A stretch of DNA of 64,000 nt from contig JANYDF010000029.1 in the NCBI GenBank assembly GCA_025359905.1, positions 1-64,000 of the forward strand. The letters are read 5' to 3'. The translations under genes and the position numbers were made by a program. The DNA comes from Rhodospirillales bacterium. Lineage in GTDB: Bacteria > Pseudomonadota > Alphaproteobacteria > Acetobacterales > Acetobacteraceae. This document shows positions 1 to 8,462 of this stretch, in pieces. Below the pieces are notes generated by a model. It made no database searches. It had not been told where the DNA came from and was given only the letters and a program-made list of their open reading frames with translations. Position 1 is the stretch's first letter. Each line of letters begins with the position of its first letter.

Positions 1-99
1 AGCATGACCAAGGGCCGCGCGTCGTTCACCATGCAGTTCCATCACTACGATCCGGTGCCGCGCAATATCGCCGATGAGATCATGGCGAAGTCGGCGTAA
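1..99 (+). CDS. fusA: Elongation factor G, C-terminal end (partial)
   Basis: The window opens inside this gene; 32 codons and a TAA stop remain. The residues [13 protein letters not shown], then HYDPVP and ADEIMAK, match the extreme C-terminus (domain V end) of bacterial EF-G, the GTPase that drives ribosomal translocation in the cytoplasm. A perfect hairpin follows 25 bases after the stop. In many bacteria fusA is followed by tuf in the str operon; here glycan-modification genes follow instead, so this is either a rearranged str operon or a second fusA copy. The family call is firm although only the tail is visible. Confidence 0.88.
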   Translation, partial: SMTKGRASFTMQFHHYDPVPRNIADEIMAKSA

Positions 100-123
100 G
101 CAGCGCGCTTCGGCACTGCCAAT

Positions 124-155
124 AACGGCGCCGGCGAGCAATCGCCGGCGCCGTT
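124..155 (+). terminator. Hairpin terminator after fusA
   Basis: A perfect 14-bp stem (124-137 with 142-155) closes on a GCAA tetraloop, a stable GNRA-type loop. It lies 25 bases after the fusA stop. The run of T after the stem is short (three bases), so termination efficiency is uncertain, but position and stem quality fit a transcription end for the ribosomal/translation operon. Confidence 0.7.
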
Positions 156-217
156 TGCGGTTGCTGTTCGTCAGCTTTTGCAGTTTGCTGACGGAGGGGA
201 CGGAGCGGAGAACGAGT

Positions 218-1168
218 GTGAGTGCGGAACGGCTGCATTTTGAGGCCGGCGTGATGGATTACCACGCCATGCATGTAGCAGAGCATGTCAGTCGCTATGC
301 CTTCGCAGCCCAGCTTTGCGCTGGCAAGCGTGTGTTGGATGTCGCGTGCGGTGAAGGGTATGGCGCGTATTTGCTCGCCAAGTTAGGTGCCAAATCTGTA
401 CTAGGCGTTGATATTTCTGAAGAAGCGCTGGCTGTGGCACGGCAGAAGTTTGCCGGGGACAATGTAATGTTCCTGGCTGGCGATGCGCTGCAACTGCCGG
501 AGTTGCTGGCCGAACACGACAATTTTGAAGTCATCGTCAGTTTCGAGACGATCGAACATGTGACGGATGCGGCTCGGTTCCTCCAGGGCGTGCGCCAAGT
601 TCTGGCACCGGGCGGGGTTGTTCTGCTGAGTTGTCCAAACGACGCGCAAAATCGCGAGGGGGCAGTCCCCAATCCGTATCACGTGAGAACCTACAGCTTT
701 GCTGAATTTCAGCAGTCGGCTTCGGCGATTCTGGGGCCGGATGGGCGTTGGTATCTTGGAACACCGATACAGGGGATGATCGTAGCCGAGGCAAATTCAT
801 CACTATTGAGTAATTCTAGGGTGGATTCTATGCTTCTCACCGAGATGTCGGGGCCTGATGCTGGGTATTTGCTGCCGGCGCAAATTAATATTAACGTGTG
901 TACGCAAAATTGCTCATTCTATATCGGCGTTTGGGGTGCCGCGCCGCAAAGCGTTCACGTCGCAAGCCCGATGTCGCGCGATGCACAAATGGAGCCGTGG
1001 TGGGCTCTGGAGTGGTTCAAGTCCGAACTGCAGCGCCAAACGAGCGCCACAAAGCCTGCGCTGCGGCCGAATGGCAACGGCGGACGCATGGTGGATGACG
1101 TGCCGCCGACGATGTTGTGGCGGGTGTTCAGGCTGCTTTGGCGCGTTTTGGGGGGGGGCAGGGGTTAG
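218..1168 (+). CDS. Class I SAM-dependent methyltransferase, glycan-cluster type
   Basis: A 316-residue Rossmann-fold methyltransferase. Motif I is VLDVACGEGYG (about residues 39-49) and the acidic end of strand 2 is GVDIS (about 63-67). The GTG at 218 is chosen because SAERLHFEAG and the AEHVSRYAF segment match the usual N-terminus of this group, and GGAG lies 7 bases upstream; the longer frame to base 74 overlaps fusA and its terminator and does not look coding. Such enzymes commonly methylate sugars or act in O-antigen and capsule clusters, which fits the two glycosyltransferases that follow. The substrate cannot be read from sequence. A run of nine G (1150-1158) sits just before the stop. 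Confidence 0.82.
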   Translation: MSAERLHFEAGVMDYHAMHVAEHVSRYAFAAQLCAGKRVLDVACGEGYGAYLLAKLGAKSVLGVDISEEALAVARQKFAGDNVMFLAGDALQLPELLAEHDNFEVIVSFETIEHVTDAARFLQGVRQVLAPGGVVLLSCPNDAQNREGAVPNPYHVRTYSFAEFQQSASAILGPDGRWYLGTPIQGMIVAEANSSLLSNSRVDSMLLTEMSGPDAGYLLPAQININVCTQNCSFYIGVWGAAPQSVHVASPMSRDAQMEPWWALEWFKSELQRQTSATKPALRPNGNGGRMVDDVPPTMLWRVFRLLWRVLGGGRG

Positions 1169-1331
1169 CTCGCAGGCCGCCCTTGGTCTTGTGGTGAACC
1201 TGTGCCATTTGCTTGCGCAGGATTGGCCAACCGGATAAACCGATTGCCTGTGGGGTTCTGCAGTCATCGGGATCGTTGGGAACCATGCTCATGTGTTGCA
1301 CGCCCGGCCGTCAGCGTCGCCCGCTAGCACA

Positions 1332-2129
1332 ATGTCAATAAGACAAATTCCTGCGCCAGAAATTATCCGTCACAGCGCGGATGGTCGTGATGTAACAGTG
1401 AGTGCGATTGTCAATTTTCATCGCGAAGGTGAAATTGGGCGGATCACACTCGATGGATTGGCCAGAGTACGGCATCATGCGCAAGCCGCAGGAATATCTG
1501 TTGAGATGATATTCGTGCTAGACCGGTCGAATGGCGCCACACAGCAAATTATTATGCAGCATTCAATCGTAGAAAAATCCGATTCCGTGCTACGTGTAGA
1601 TTGTGGTGATCTTGGTCTTGCACGGAATGTCGGCTTTAGTATGGCGAGGGGTATATATTCGTGTAATTTTGACGGTGATGACTTCTTCACAGCCAATTGG
1701 ATTACTGCGGCGTTGCACCGGTCCCGGGTAGGTTCCAGGACAGTGGTGGTGCACCCCGAGTTCATCGTGAGCTTCGGGCACCTGCAGTCGGTGTGTCGGA
1801 TCGTCGATCAGTCTACCGCGCCGTTTCCCACTGCGGCGCTGCTGAAGACTCATCCTTGGAACGCCCAAGGTTTTGCACCGACTGAGTTGTACCGCGCCGT
1901 GCCCTATCAATCGGCCAGTGTCGCTGAGGGATTTGGGTATGAAGACTGGCATTGGAACCTTGAAGTCATGTCCCGTGGCGTCATCCATGTGACCGCGCCC
2001 GAGACGGCGATTTTCTACCGACGCAAGGCAAACAGTATGCTGACCGAATATGCGGCGGCTGCGGTGCTGATCCGCCCGTCGCAATTCTTTGAGGATAGCG
2101 GCTGGATGTCGCAAGCGGGAACAGCGTGA
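1332..2129 (+). CDS. Glycosyltransferase family 2 (GT-A fold)
   Basis: About 265 residues. The N-terminal strand SAIVNFHREGE (about residues 24-34) and the metal/nucleotide-sugar motif DGDD (about 114-117) are the GT2 hallmarks; an ED pair near residue 204 is a candidate catalytic base. It would transfer a sugar from an NDP-sugar to a glycan or lipid acceptor on the cytoplasmic side of the membrane. The start is uncertain: ATG at 1332 has no clear ribosome site, while a GTG at 1293 is preceded by GGGA at about 10 bases. Codons in the first half are visibly AT-richer than the rest of the window, suggesting acquisition. Its TGA overlaps the next gene's GTG, so the two are translationally coupled. 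Confidence 0.78.
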   Translation: MSIRQIPAPEIIRHSADGRDVTVSAIVNFHREGEIGRITLDGLARVRHHAQAAGISVEMIFVLDRSNGATQQIIMQHSIVEKSDSVLRVDCGDLGLARNVGFSMARGIYSCNFDGDDFFTANWITAALHRSRVGSRTVVVHPEFIVSFGHLQSVCRIVDQSTAPFPTAALLKTHPWNAQGFAPTELYRAVPYQSASVAEGFGYEDWHWNLEVMSRGVIHVTAPETAIFYRRKANSMLTEYAAAAVLIRPSQFFEDSGWMSQAGTA

Positions 2130-3802
2130 CGTCATTGCGCGCCCGTCTGATGGACCATGCAACGCCGCTGCTGCGGCGCTGGGGCCTGGCAGGAATGCGA
2201 TTCCTGTCACCGGAGGCACAGGCGCGCTGGATGACGACGTTGTTCTTGTTGCATGAAGCGTTGATTTTGGGTGTGGTCTACGACTTTGCGCGCGAAGCCG
2301 CCGCCAATCGGTCTGGCTGGCGGGCGGCCGTGCCACGCAGTTGGCGGATCAAGGGACACATGCTTGCGTATTGCTGGCGCTCCCACCGCGATGGCGTCGT
2401 GATCGACGGCATCTTGCGGCGCGTGCGCACCGCAAATGGGGAGCCTGTGGATATCGCCGCATTGAAATCACGGCTGAAGGCGCGGCAGCGCACCAGCGGG
2501 CCTCACATCTTTCCTGCATGGATGCTCGCCGAGATGCAGGCCTTGTCTGATGTCGAGCCGTTGCTGGCACCGACGGCAGACCGGTTGGGGGAATTCCATA
2601 TCTATTCCTCGTCCAGCGATCCGGCGCCCGGGAGAGTTTATGCCGGACTTTGGCTGCAAATTCGCCCGATGAGGCCAGACGTGGTCGTCGTGGTACCGTG
2701 GCTCAAGCGGGGCGGAGCCGACAAGGGAATACTTCAGTTCCTGGAGCACTACCACCGACGTTTCGGCAACGTGCTATGTATCACAACGTTCAACGCACCG
2801 TCACCCTGGAAAAGCCGGGTGCCCCATGGGGTGAGGCTGGTCGAGGCTGGCCGATCCCTCGCACGGCTGGAGCCTGCAGACCGGCGGATCGTTGTGGCCC
2901 GGTTGTTGCTGCAACTGAAGCCGCGCCTGATCCATGTCATTCAATCGGAGATCGGATGGGAGGTGATTGAGGCCCATGGCCGGGCCTTGCGCAGCCAGGG
3001 AGCGATCTTGTTCGGAAGTTTATTTGCTGATGAACTCGATGCTCAGGGTGCCGTGATCGGCTATCCGATCCGCTACGCAACGCCGTGCCGGCCCGTGCTG
3101 AACCGGTTGCTGTGCGACACAGCGCGTTTCTGCCGGGTTCTAGTGAATCGCCACGGCTACTCTGACAGTACTGTTTTGCCTGTCTATTTTTGGCAAGATA
3201 GTGCTCTGGTGAAGCAGCAACCGCGTAGCGATCGGGGCCGTCGCTTCCTGTGGGCCGCACGCTTTTGCGTGTCAAAGCGGCCCGAATTGCTGATCGAAAT
3301 CGCCAAATTGGCGTCTGACATCCAAATCGATGTATGGGGCGAAGTCGACAAGGATTCGGTCGCGGCAGCACGCAAACTCAAACGTCTGCCAAATGTGCGG
3401 ATGTATGGCGCCTACGAGTCATTTGCCGACATTGCTGCGCAGGGTGGCTATGACGGATACCTCTACACCACCATCTCCGATGGTATGCCGAACGTTTTGC
3501 TCGAAGCCGCGGCCGCAGGCCTGCCCATTGTCGCCCCGGCCGGGATTGGTGGGATCGGGGAGATGGTCACCGACGCCACCGGCTACCCCGTGCGGAATGG
3601 CAACTCGCCTGAGGAATATGTTCAAGCGATGCGGCGAATCCTCGACAATGCTGTGGCAGCGGAATCGCGCGTAACAGCCGCCCGGGAACTGCTGGAGGCC
3701 CATCATAGCCAAGCAGCGTTCGACCGCTCGCTGCAGGTGATTTTGGACAGCGTACTAACCGCTGGCGGAGAGGCGAGTGCAGCACCGGCCAGTGTGGCTT
3801 GA
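2126..3802 (+). CDS. Glycosyltransferase family 4-like (GT-B fold)
   Basis: 558 residues. The C-terminal third carries the GT4 donor-site signature (YTTISDGMPNVLLEA followed by GLPIVAP and a GGIGEMV loop), while the N-terminal half is specific to this protein. GT4 enzymes are retaining transferases that extend polysaccharide or lipid-linked glycans. It starts at GTG within the GTGA overlap with the GT2 gene; an ATG at 2150 is the alternative. With the methyltransferase and GT2 it forms a three-gene glycan-decoration cluster. Donor and acceptor sugars are not predictable. Confidence 0.8.
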   Translation: MTSLRARLMDHATPLLRRWGLAGMRFLSPEAQARWMTTLFLLHEALILGVVYDFAREAAANRSGWRAAVPRSWRIKGHMLAYCWRSHRDGVVIDGILRRVRTANGEPVDIAALKSRLKARQRTSGPHIFPAWMLAEMQALSDVEPLLAPTADRLGEFHIYSSSSDPAPGRVYAGLWLQIRPMRPDVVVVVPWLKRGGADKGILQFLEHYHRRFGNVLCITTFNAPSPWKSRVPHGVRLVEAGRSLARLEPADRRIVVARLLLQLKPRLIHVIQSEIGWEVIEAHGRALRSQGAILFGSLFADELDAQGAVIGYPIRYATPCRPVLNRLLCDTARFCRVLVNRHGYSDSTVLPVYFWQDSALVKQQPRSDRGRRFLWAARFCVSKRPELLIEIAKLASDIQIDVWGEVDKDSVAAARKLKRLPNVRMYGAYESFADIAAQGGYDGYLYTTISDGMPNVLLEAAAAGLPIVAPAGIGGIGEMVTDATGYPVRNGNSPEEYVQAMRRILDNAVAAESRVTAARELLEAHHSQAAFDRSLQVILDSVLTAGGEASAAPASVA

Positions 3803-4038
3803 ATGGGACCCGCAACATTGGACGGAGCATCGGCGATGGCCCAACAAGCGCCGCGTATGAACGTTTCCGCGTCCTACACGAACAACCTGGCGCATTCATC
3901 ATGCCGAATGCGTGGGACGGCGCTTCGGCGGTGCTGCTGAAGCTGGCCGGATTTCAGGCACTCGGCACATCCTCGATTGCCGTTGCCTTCGCGATGGGCC
4001 GGCAGGACGGCGTGCTCGCAGCCGCTCCAGCGGGCTAG
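3799..4038 (+). pseudogene. Truncated isocitrate lyase/PEP-mutase family remnant
   Basis: The stretch from FRVLHEQPGAF through MPNAWDGASAVLLKLAGF to GTSSIAVAFAMGRQDG is the N-terminal 60 or so residues of the isocitrate lyase/phosphoenolpyruvate mutase superfamily, normally 250-290 residues long. Homology stops at about base 4015, the frame ends at 4038, and catalytic parts beyond strand 2 are absent. No good start codon exists in this frame: only TTG at 3799, inside the preceding stop. The 3' end runs straight into the convergent radical SAM gene, whose stop codon overlaps this frame's stop. It looks like a deletion scar rather than a working gene. Confidence 0.72.
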
Positions 4039-5390
4039 AGACCGGCGTCCAACTGCGCGAATAATGCGTCCGGGTCTGGCAGGTCGCGGATGTTGGTGTT
4101 CATCAATTGCCGCTCGCGGGCGTCCTCGCCGCGGCTGTCCTGCCGCACGCCCTGCACGCGCACCGATCCGTCCCACGACACGCGGAACATGTAGCGCCCG
4201 CTCAGCACCGGCGCGATTTCGGTCTCGTCCGGCGGGAGCAGCGGCTCAGGGGGCGGATCGTCCTGCTTGCGGCTGGCGGCGCGCCCGGCGGCCGGCACCG
4301 GCGGCGGTGCGTCGTTCGGCGGTGCAATCAGCACCACTTTGTCCGGCGCATAACCGGCAAGCTGGTCTTTCAGCCAATGCCAGTCCTCGGCCGCCAGATA
4401 CTCGCTGGCTTTGAAATCGGCCGGGATGTGCGGCACGTCGTAAGTATAGCGCAACTCGACCTGCCCGGCCTGCCGTTCGGCCAGCAGATAGGCCACCAGT
4501 TCGGGCAGTTCGCGCAGGTTGGATTTGTAGGCCATGGCGATGTAGCGGATTTGCGGCGGCGCGCTGCCATCCGGCAGCGCCTGCATCAGCAGGTCCCAGT
4601 TGGCGGCAAAGATCCGGTAGCGCGCGCCTTTGCGCATCCGCTCGTAAATCGCCGGGTCGCGCGATTCGATCGAGATGTTGATGTGGTGCAGCCCGGAATC
4701 GGCCAGCCAGGCGAAATAGCCCGGCGGCATCCGCTTGGCGATGTTGGAGGTGAAGAACAGTTTGCGCCGGTATTCGCGCGGCACCAGGTCGATGAAATCC
4801 ATGAGCCGTGGATGCAGCGCCGGTTCGTGCAGGCAGGAAAACCAGAACTCGCCGTCGCGGGTGTACGGCAGGAAGCGCAACGCCGCCGTGAGGGTCGCCT
4901 CGTCCATCATGTGCGTGGCGTTGGTGTTGACGTAGTCGTACAGGCAGAACGGACAGCGCAGATTGCAGTTGTCGACGATGTCCATCGCCACGTGCAGCAG
5001 CGGCGTGTATTCGCGGTGCGCCCACGGCACCACATGCAGCGGCAGCGCTGAGGCCGCCGGACGCACGTGCACGCGGGCTTGCTCAGCCTCGGTCAGTGCG
5101 CGGGGGAATTTTGTATAAAACCCGTGTGCGCCATCGCCTTTGCCGGCGCTCGCCAGACCATGCACGAAGCGGTTGGCCAAAGGGCGCGCGGTAAAACCAT
5201 CGGGGCCGTCTAGCACGACCTCCAGCCGCACCCGGTGATTGCCGTCGCGCGCATCGTAGGCCCAGCCGGCGATGTGGCGCGGGCTCAACTCGTCGATGCC
5301 GCCGTCGCATTGCAGCGGCCCGGCGAGCCGGGCGGCAGCGGCCCGGCTGGCGCGGACGCGCGACCCGGTCAGCAGTTTTTGCGCGAACAT
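4035..5390 (-). CDS. Radical SAM protein with N-terminal glycan-associated domain
   Basis: 451 residues. The radical SAM cluster motif CX3CX2C is at Cys142, Cys146 and Cys149 (DNCNLRCPFCLYDY), ligating the [4Fe-4S] cluster that cleaves S-adenosylmethionine. Residues 30-110 (AGWAYD, then GDGAHGF) resemble a beta-rich module I associate with glycosyltransferases and glycan-related proteins of alphaproteobacteria; this assignment is from memory of the family style. The last 120 residues have no cysteine, so no SPASM/twitch auxiliary cluster is present. The middle linker (about 370-400) is Pro/Ala-rich. The substrate is unknown; proximity to glycan genes suggests sugar or surface-polymer modification, which is inference. 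Confidence 0.78.
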   Translation of the reverse strand: MFAQKLLTGSRVRASRAAAARLAGPLQCDGGIDELSPRHIAGWAYDARDGNHRVRLEVVLDGPDGFTARPLANRFVHGLASAGKGDGAHGFYTKFPRALTEAEQARVHVRPAASALPLHVVPWAHREYTPLLHVAMDIVDNCNLRCPFCLYDYVNTNATHMMDEATLTAALRFLPYTRDGEFWFSCLHEPALHPRLMDFIDLVPREYRRKLFFTSNIAKRMPPGYFAWLADSGLHHINISIESRDPAIYERMRKGARYRIFAANWDLLMQALPDGSAPPQIRYIAMAYKSNLRELPELVAYLLAERQAGQVELRYTYDVPHIPADFKASEYLAAEDWHWLKDQLAGYAPDKVVLIAPPNDAPPPVPAAGRAASRKQDDPPPEPLLPPDETEIAPVLSGRYMFRVSWDGSVRVQGVRQDSRGEDARERQLMNTNIRDLPDPDALFAQLDAGL

Positions 5391-5405
5391 GGTGCTGTGC
5401 GGCGG

Positions 5406-6023
5406 TCAGCGATGCCGGGCCAGCGCCAGCCCGACGCCAGCGCCAATCAGCAATCCGCCGGACAGCCGGTTGCGAAACCGTCCGCGCCCGGCCAGGAAGC
5501 CGCGCGCGCGCCCGGCCAGCACAGCCCAGCAACCGTCGAGCAGCAGCGCCAGCGCCACGAAGGTTGCCGCCAGCAGCAGCAATTGCGACTGCACGTCGTG
5601 CTCCGGGGTGATGAATTGCGGAAAGAACGCGCCAAAGAACAGCAGCGTTTTCGGGTTGGTCAGCGAGACGAGCAGCCCGCGCAGAAAAATGCTGCGCGCC
5701 GAACGCGGCTCCGGCTTGGTCTTGGTCAAGTCCACCACCGGGGCCAGCCATTGCCGCACGCCGATATAGACAAGGTAGATCACGCCGAGCCAGCGCAGCC
5801 ATTCCAGCCACGCGCCCAGCACGCCGAGCACGGCGGACATGCCGAACACCACAAGCGTCAATTGAATCAGCATCGCGGTGGCGGTGCCGCCGAGCGTCAG
5901 CAGCCCGAAACGGGTGCCATAGGCGACGGAATTGGCCACGATCAGCGCCACATTCGGGCCGGGGATCAGCATCAGCACCACGCAAGCGGCGATGAAAGTG
6001 AGGTACAGCCCTGGTTCGATCAT
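5406..6023 (-). CDS. LysE/RhtB-family exporter
   Basis: 205 residues with about six hydrophobic segments. The N-terminal signature LMLIPGPNVALIVANS followed by G-rich TM2 is typical of the LysE/RhtB amino-acid and metabolite exporters of the inner membrane. It starts at an ATG that overlaps the stop of the upstream protease by four bases (ATGA), so the two are likely co-translated. Members export lysine, threonine, homoserine and related compounds; the substrate here cannot be assigned. Confidence 0.88.
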   Translation of the reverse strand: MIEPGLYLTFIAACVVLMLIPGPNVALIVANSVAYGTRFGLLTLGGTATAMLIQLTLVVFGMSAVLGVLGAWLEWLRWLGVIYLVYIGVRQWLAPVVDLTKTKPEPRSARSIFLRGLLVSLTNPKTLLFFGAFFPQFITPEHDVQSQLLLLAATFVALALLLDGCWAVLAGRARGFLAGRGRFRNRLSGGLLIGAGVGLALARHR

Positions 6024-6739
6024 GGCGCGAGTCCGTTATGCTCCAGCATATCCTGTAGCACGCTGGCGGCCACTGCAACGCCGCCGGACCGGCCGCCGAA
6101 GGCCGCGACCTGTAGCCCGGCCAGCCGCCAGGTGCCGCTGGCATCGCGCGTGAGCAACGGCCCGCCGCTGGTGCCGCGCGTGCCGGCGCAGTCGTGCAGC
6201 AGCAAACCGGGGCCACGCCCAGTGATATGGCACGCGGTATCCGCGTCGATCACTTCGGCGCGATCCTGATTGTAGCCGCCCAGCATGGCGGGCGTGCCGG
6301 GCGCGGGCGGGGCCGCAGCCAGCGCCAGCGGCGTGCCGCCGAGCGGCGCGGCCAGGGTCACCACGGCGATATCAGCGGCGCGGTTGGGGCTTGCGGCCAG
6401 CGGGTCGAAGCCCGGCCCGATGCGGTATTTGGCGGCCAGCGCATGGGCGGCGAACCCGCCCGCCGCGTAGCGCGACAGCAGATGAATGCTGGCGGCGGGC
6501 GTCCAATGGCCCAGCCGCCGCTCCCACAAGCAATGCGCCGCCGTCAGCGCGGTGCGCGGCGCCACGAGCACTGCCGTGCAGCGCGAAACGCCGGGGATTT
6601 GCAACCGCGCGAGGGCTGACCACGGCGGCGCATTGATGTCGACGCCATGCCGTGCAGCATCCGGCCCGACGCCCGGCAGTGGCGCTGCGCCAACCAGCAG
6701 CAGGCTCAGCGCAAGCAATGTGCGGTGATGGCGCGCCAT
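6020..6739 (-). CDS. Exported trypsin-like serine protease
   Basis: 239 residues with a signal peptide (positive start, then a hydrophobic run LLALSLLLVGAAP, likely cut near residue 20). The chymotrypsin-fold triad is complete: His69 in TAAHC, Asp123 in AADIAVV and Ser191 in GTSGGPL. Cys54/Cys70 and Cys170/Cys184 could form disulfides, consistent with a periplasmic or secreted enzyme. No PDZ domain is present, unlike DegP/HtrA. Its stop overlaps the LysE gene start. The physiological target is unknown. Confidence 0.86.
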   Translation of the reverse strand: MARHHRTLLALSLLLVGAAPLPGVGPDAARHGVDINAPPWSALARLQIPGVSRCTAVLVAPRTALTAAHCLWERRLGHWTPAASIHLLSRYAAGGFAAHALAAKYRIGPGFDPLAASPNRAADIAVVTLAAPLGGTPLALAAAPPAPGTPAMLGGYNQDRAEVIDADTACHITGRGPGLLLHDCAGTRGTSGGPLLTRDASGTWRLAGLQVAAFGGRSGGVAVAASVLQDMLEHNGLAP

Positions 6740-6784
6740 ACGTCGGCTCCGGCCGCCCGGCGCGGCGCTTTTGATCGGGGCTGG

Positions 6785-8344
6785 CTAGATCAGGGCGGCG
6801 CTGGCCATGCGCAGATTGGGGAACCGGCCGGACAGACTATGCGCATGGATTGCGGCGTTCTTCCCGTATGAATTGTCCAGCAGCGTGCAGTCCTTGCCCA
6901 ACAGCGCCGAGGCGATGCCGACATGCAGCCGGTCGGTGCGCACGGCGCGGGCCAGCGAGATGGCTTTGAGCAGGCACCAGCTTGCCAACTCGGCTTGGCT
7001 CGGGCTGACCCCGAAGTCGAACAGCGCCGAAATGTCGGCGTCGGTGCCGCCGCGTCCAGGGGCGGCTTCGCCATCGGTGCGCATGAAATGCACCACGGGC
7101 TTCAGGCCCAGCAGGTCCGCCGTCAAATTGGCCCGCGCGAGCCGTGCGGCGAACAGCGGTTCGCCCGCCTGGGCGATGGCCGGGTCAGACAGCAAGTCGC
7201 TGGCCTCGACATGGAACGCCATGTCGTGCGCCAGATGCACGATCGCGCGCGGGGCGTGCGCGCTGACATGCGCGAAGCTGGCTTCGTCGCGGCAGAAGAT
7301 CGTGCAGGTGGCGTCCAGGCGGGCCAGCAAGTCTTCGTGGCCGCGCACCGTATGCGGCAGCAGCACAATGCGGGCGGCCTTGCCCAGGAAGCGGTCGAAC
7401 GCCAGCCGGGTGCTTTCGTACATTGGGACCAGATTACCGCCGCCGCCCAAAAATACCGTGCCGCCGGTCACGTCGGAGCCGAAATCGACTTGGGTGTTGC
7501 GAATATCGGCGCGGCGGAAGGCGGCATATTCACCGGCGGCGATCAGCGAATCGCCGGCGTTGCCGGGATTGGGGTAGAACAGCACCGGCTGGCCGGAGAA
7601 TGCGCGCAGGAAGTGCTGCATCGAATGGCGCAGGTCATGCAATGCGGGGCTGGGTTCCGGCGCTTGGGCTGGCGCGCTGGGCGGCGCCAGGATGTCGTTC
7701 AGTCCGGGCAGCGCCATGGCGATACCCAGGCCAAGTGCGCGCGGATCGTTCGCCGGATCGGCGATCACCGGCGGCGGCGTTTCCAGCACGATCTCGATGC
7801 CGCCGCCGATGCCGTCATGGATGAACTCGGCGATCAGGCTATAGCGGGTGTCGGTCAGCGGCTTGGTTTGGCCGAGCGCCGTCAGCCGCGACACCTCCAG
7901 GAAGTTCGACTGGCTCATCACCGTCGGCAGATAGCAGCGCAGCCGCCCGGCCGGAGCATTGGGCACCGTTATTGTCCAGCGCACCTGCGCGGCGGTGGTC
8001 CAACGATACAGCCGTTTTAGATAGCGCCCCGGACCGCTCCAGACCTCGCCAATGTTGCCATCGCCAGTTTCGCCATCCTGCGGCGGTGCCATCAAGCGCA
8101 CGGTGGTGACCGAACCGAGACCCCGGAACGAGTCGCGCTGGTTTTGGCGGCTGCGCAGCGTGATCGGATCATCGACGATGCGGCAGTCGGCGGCGATTTC
8201 GCCAAGCTGCCCAACATACCGGTCGCGCGGGACTTTGGCGTCGATATGGATGAACACATCCCAACCGGCGGCGCGATAGACCGCGAGGCTGCGCGCCAGA
8301 ACCGGGGCGCCGGTGTTGGCCAGCACGAGGCATGCAATTTTCAT
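6785..8344 (-). CDS. GT14-like N-terminus fused to polysaccharide pyruvyl transferase-like domain
   Basis: 519 residues in three parts. Residues 1-45 (ACLVLAN, then DVFIHIDAK) look like the start of a Core-2/I-branching type GT14 transferase, but the rest of that domain is missing. Residues about 95-215 form an unassigned middle region. Residues about 240-519 match the polysaccharide pyruvyl transferase family: NPGNAGDSLI at 259-268, a GGGGNL loop, a PHT motif and TDRLHVGI near the C-terminus, the region that binds PEP-like or nucleotide substrates. ExoV-type members add pyruvate ketals to exopolysaccharide. The gene fits the neighbouring surface-glycan functions; whether it is catalytic as a pyruvyl transferase is not proved. 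Confidence 0.72.
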   Translation of the reverse strand: MKIACLVLANTGAPVLARSLAVYRAAGWDVFIHIDAKVPRDRYVGQLGEIAADCRIVDDPITLRSRQNQRDSFRGLGSVTTVRLMAPPQDGETGDGNIGEVWSGPGRYLKRLYRWTTAAQVRWTITVPNAPAGRLRCYLPTVMSQSNFLEVSRLTALGQTKPLTDTRYSLIAEFIHDGIGGGIEIVLETPPPVIADPANDPRALGLGIAMALPGLNDILAPPSAPAQAPEPSPALHDLRHSMQHFLRAFSGQPVLFYPNPGNAGDSLIAAGEYAAFRRADIRNTQVDFGSDVTGGTVFLGGGGNLVPMYESTRLAFDRFLGKAARIVLLPHTVRGHEDLLARLDATCTIFCRDEASFAHVSAHAPRAIVHLAHDMAFHVEASDLLSDPAIAQAGEPLFAARLARANLTADLLGLKPVVHFMRTDGEAAPGRGGTDADISALFDFGVSPSQAELASWCLLKAISLARAVRTDRLHVGIASALLGKDCTLLDNSYGKNAAIHAHSLSGRFPNLRMASAALI

Positions 8345-8422
8345 TTATATGGCTCGCGGTGGGGAAAGATAGCTGAGCGTATTCCTATTAAATCTACTCA
8401 TAAAGAGGGAATTGCAAGCGCG

Positions 8423-8455
8423 GCAACGCGGCCCCGCCGCGCGGGGCCGCGTTGC
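8423..8455 (-). terminator. Hairpin after ppc
   Basis: A 13-14 bp GC-rich perfect stem (8423-8436 with 8442-8455) with a five-base loop lies just downstream of the ppc stop on the minus strand. There is no clear U-tract after it on the minus strand, so it may terminate weakly or protect the 3' end of the mRNA. Confidence 0.55.
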
Positions 8456-8462
8456 GGCAGTG

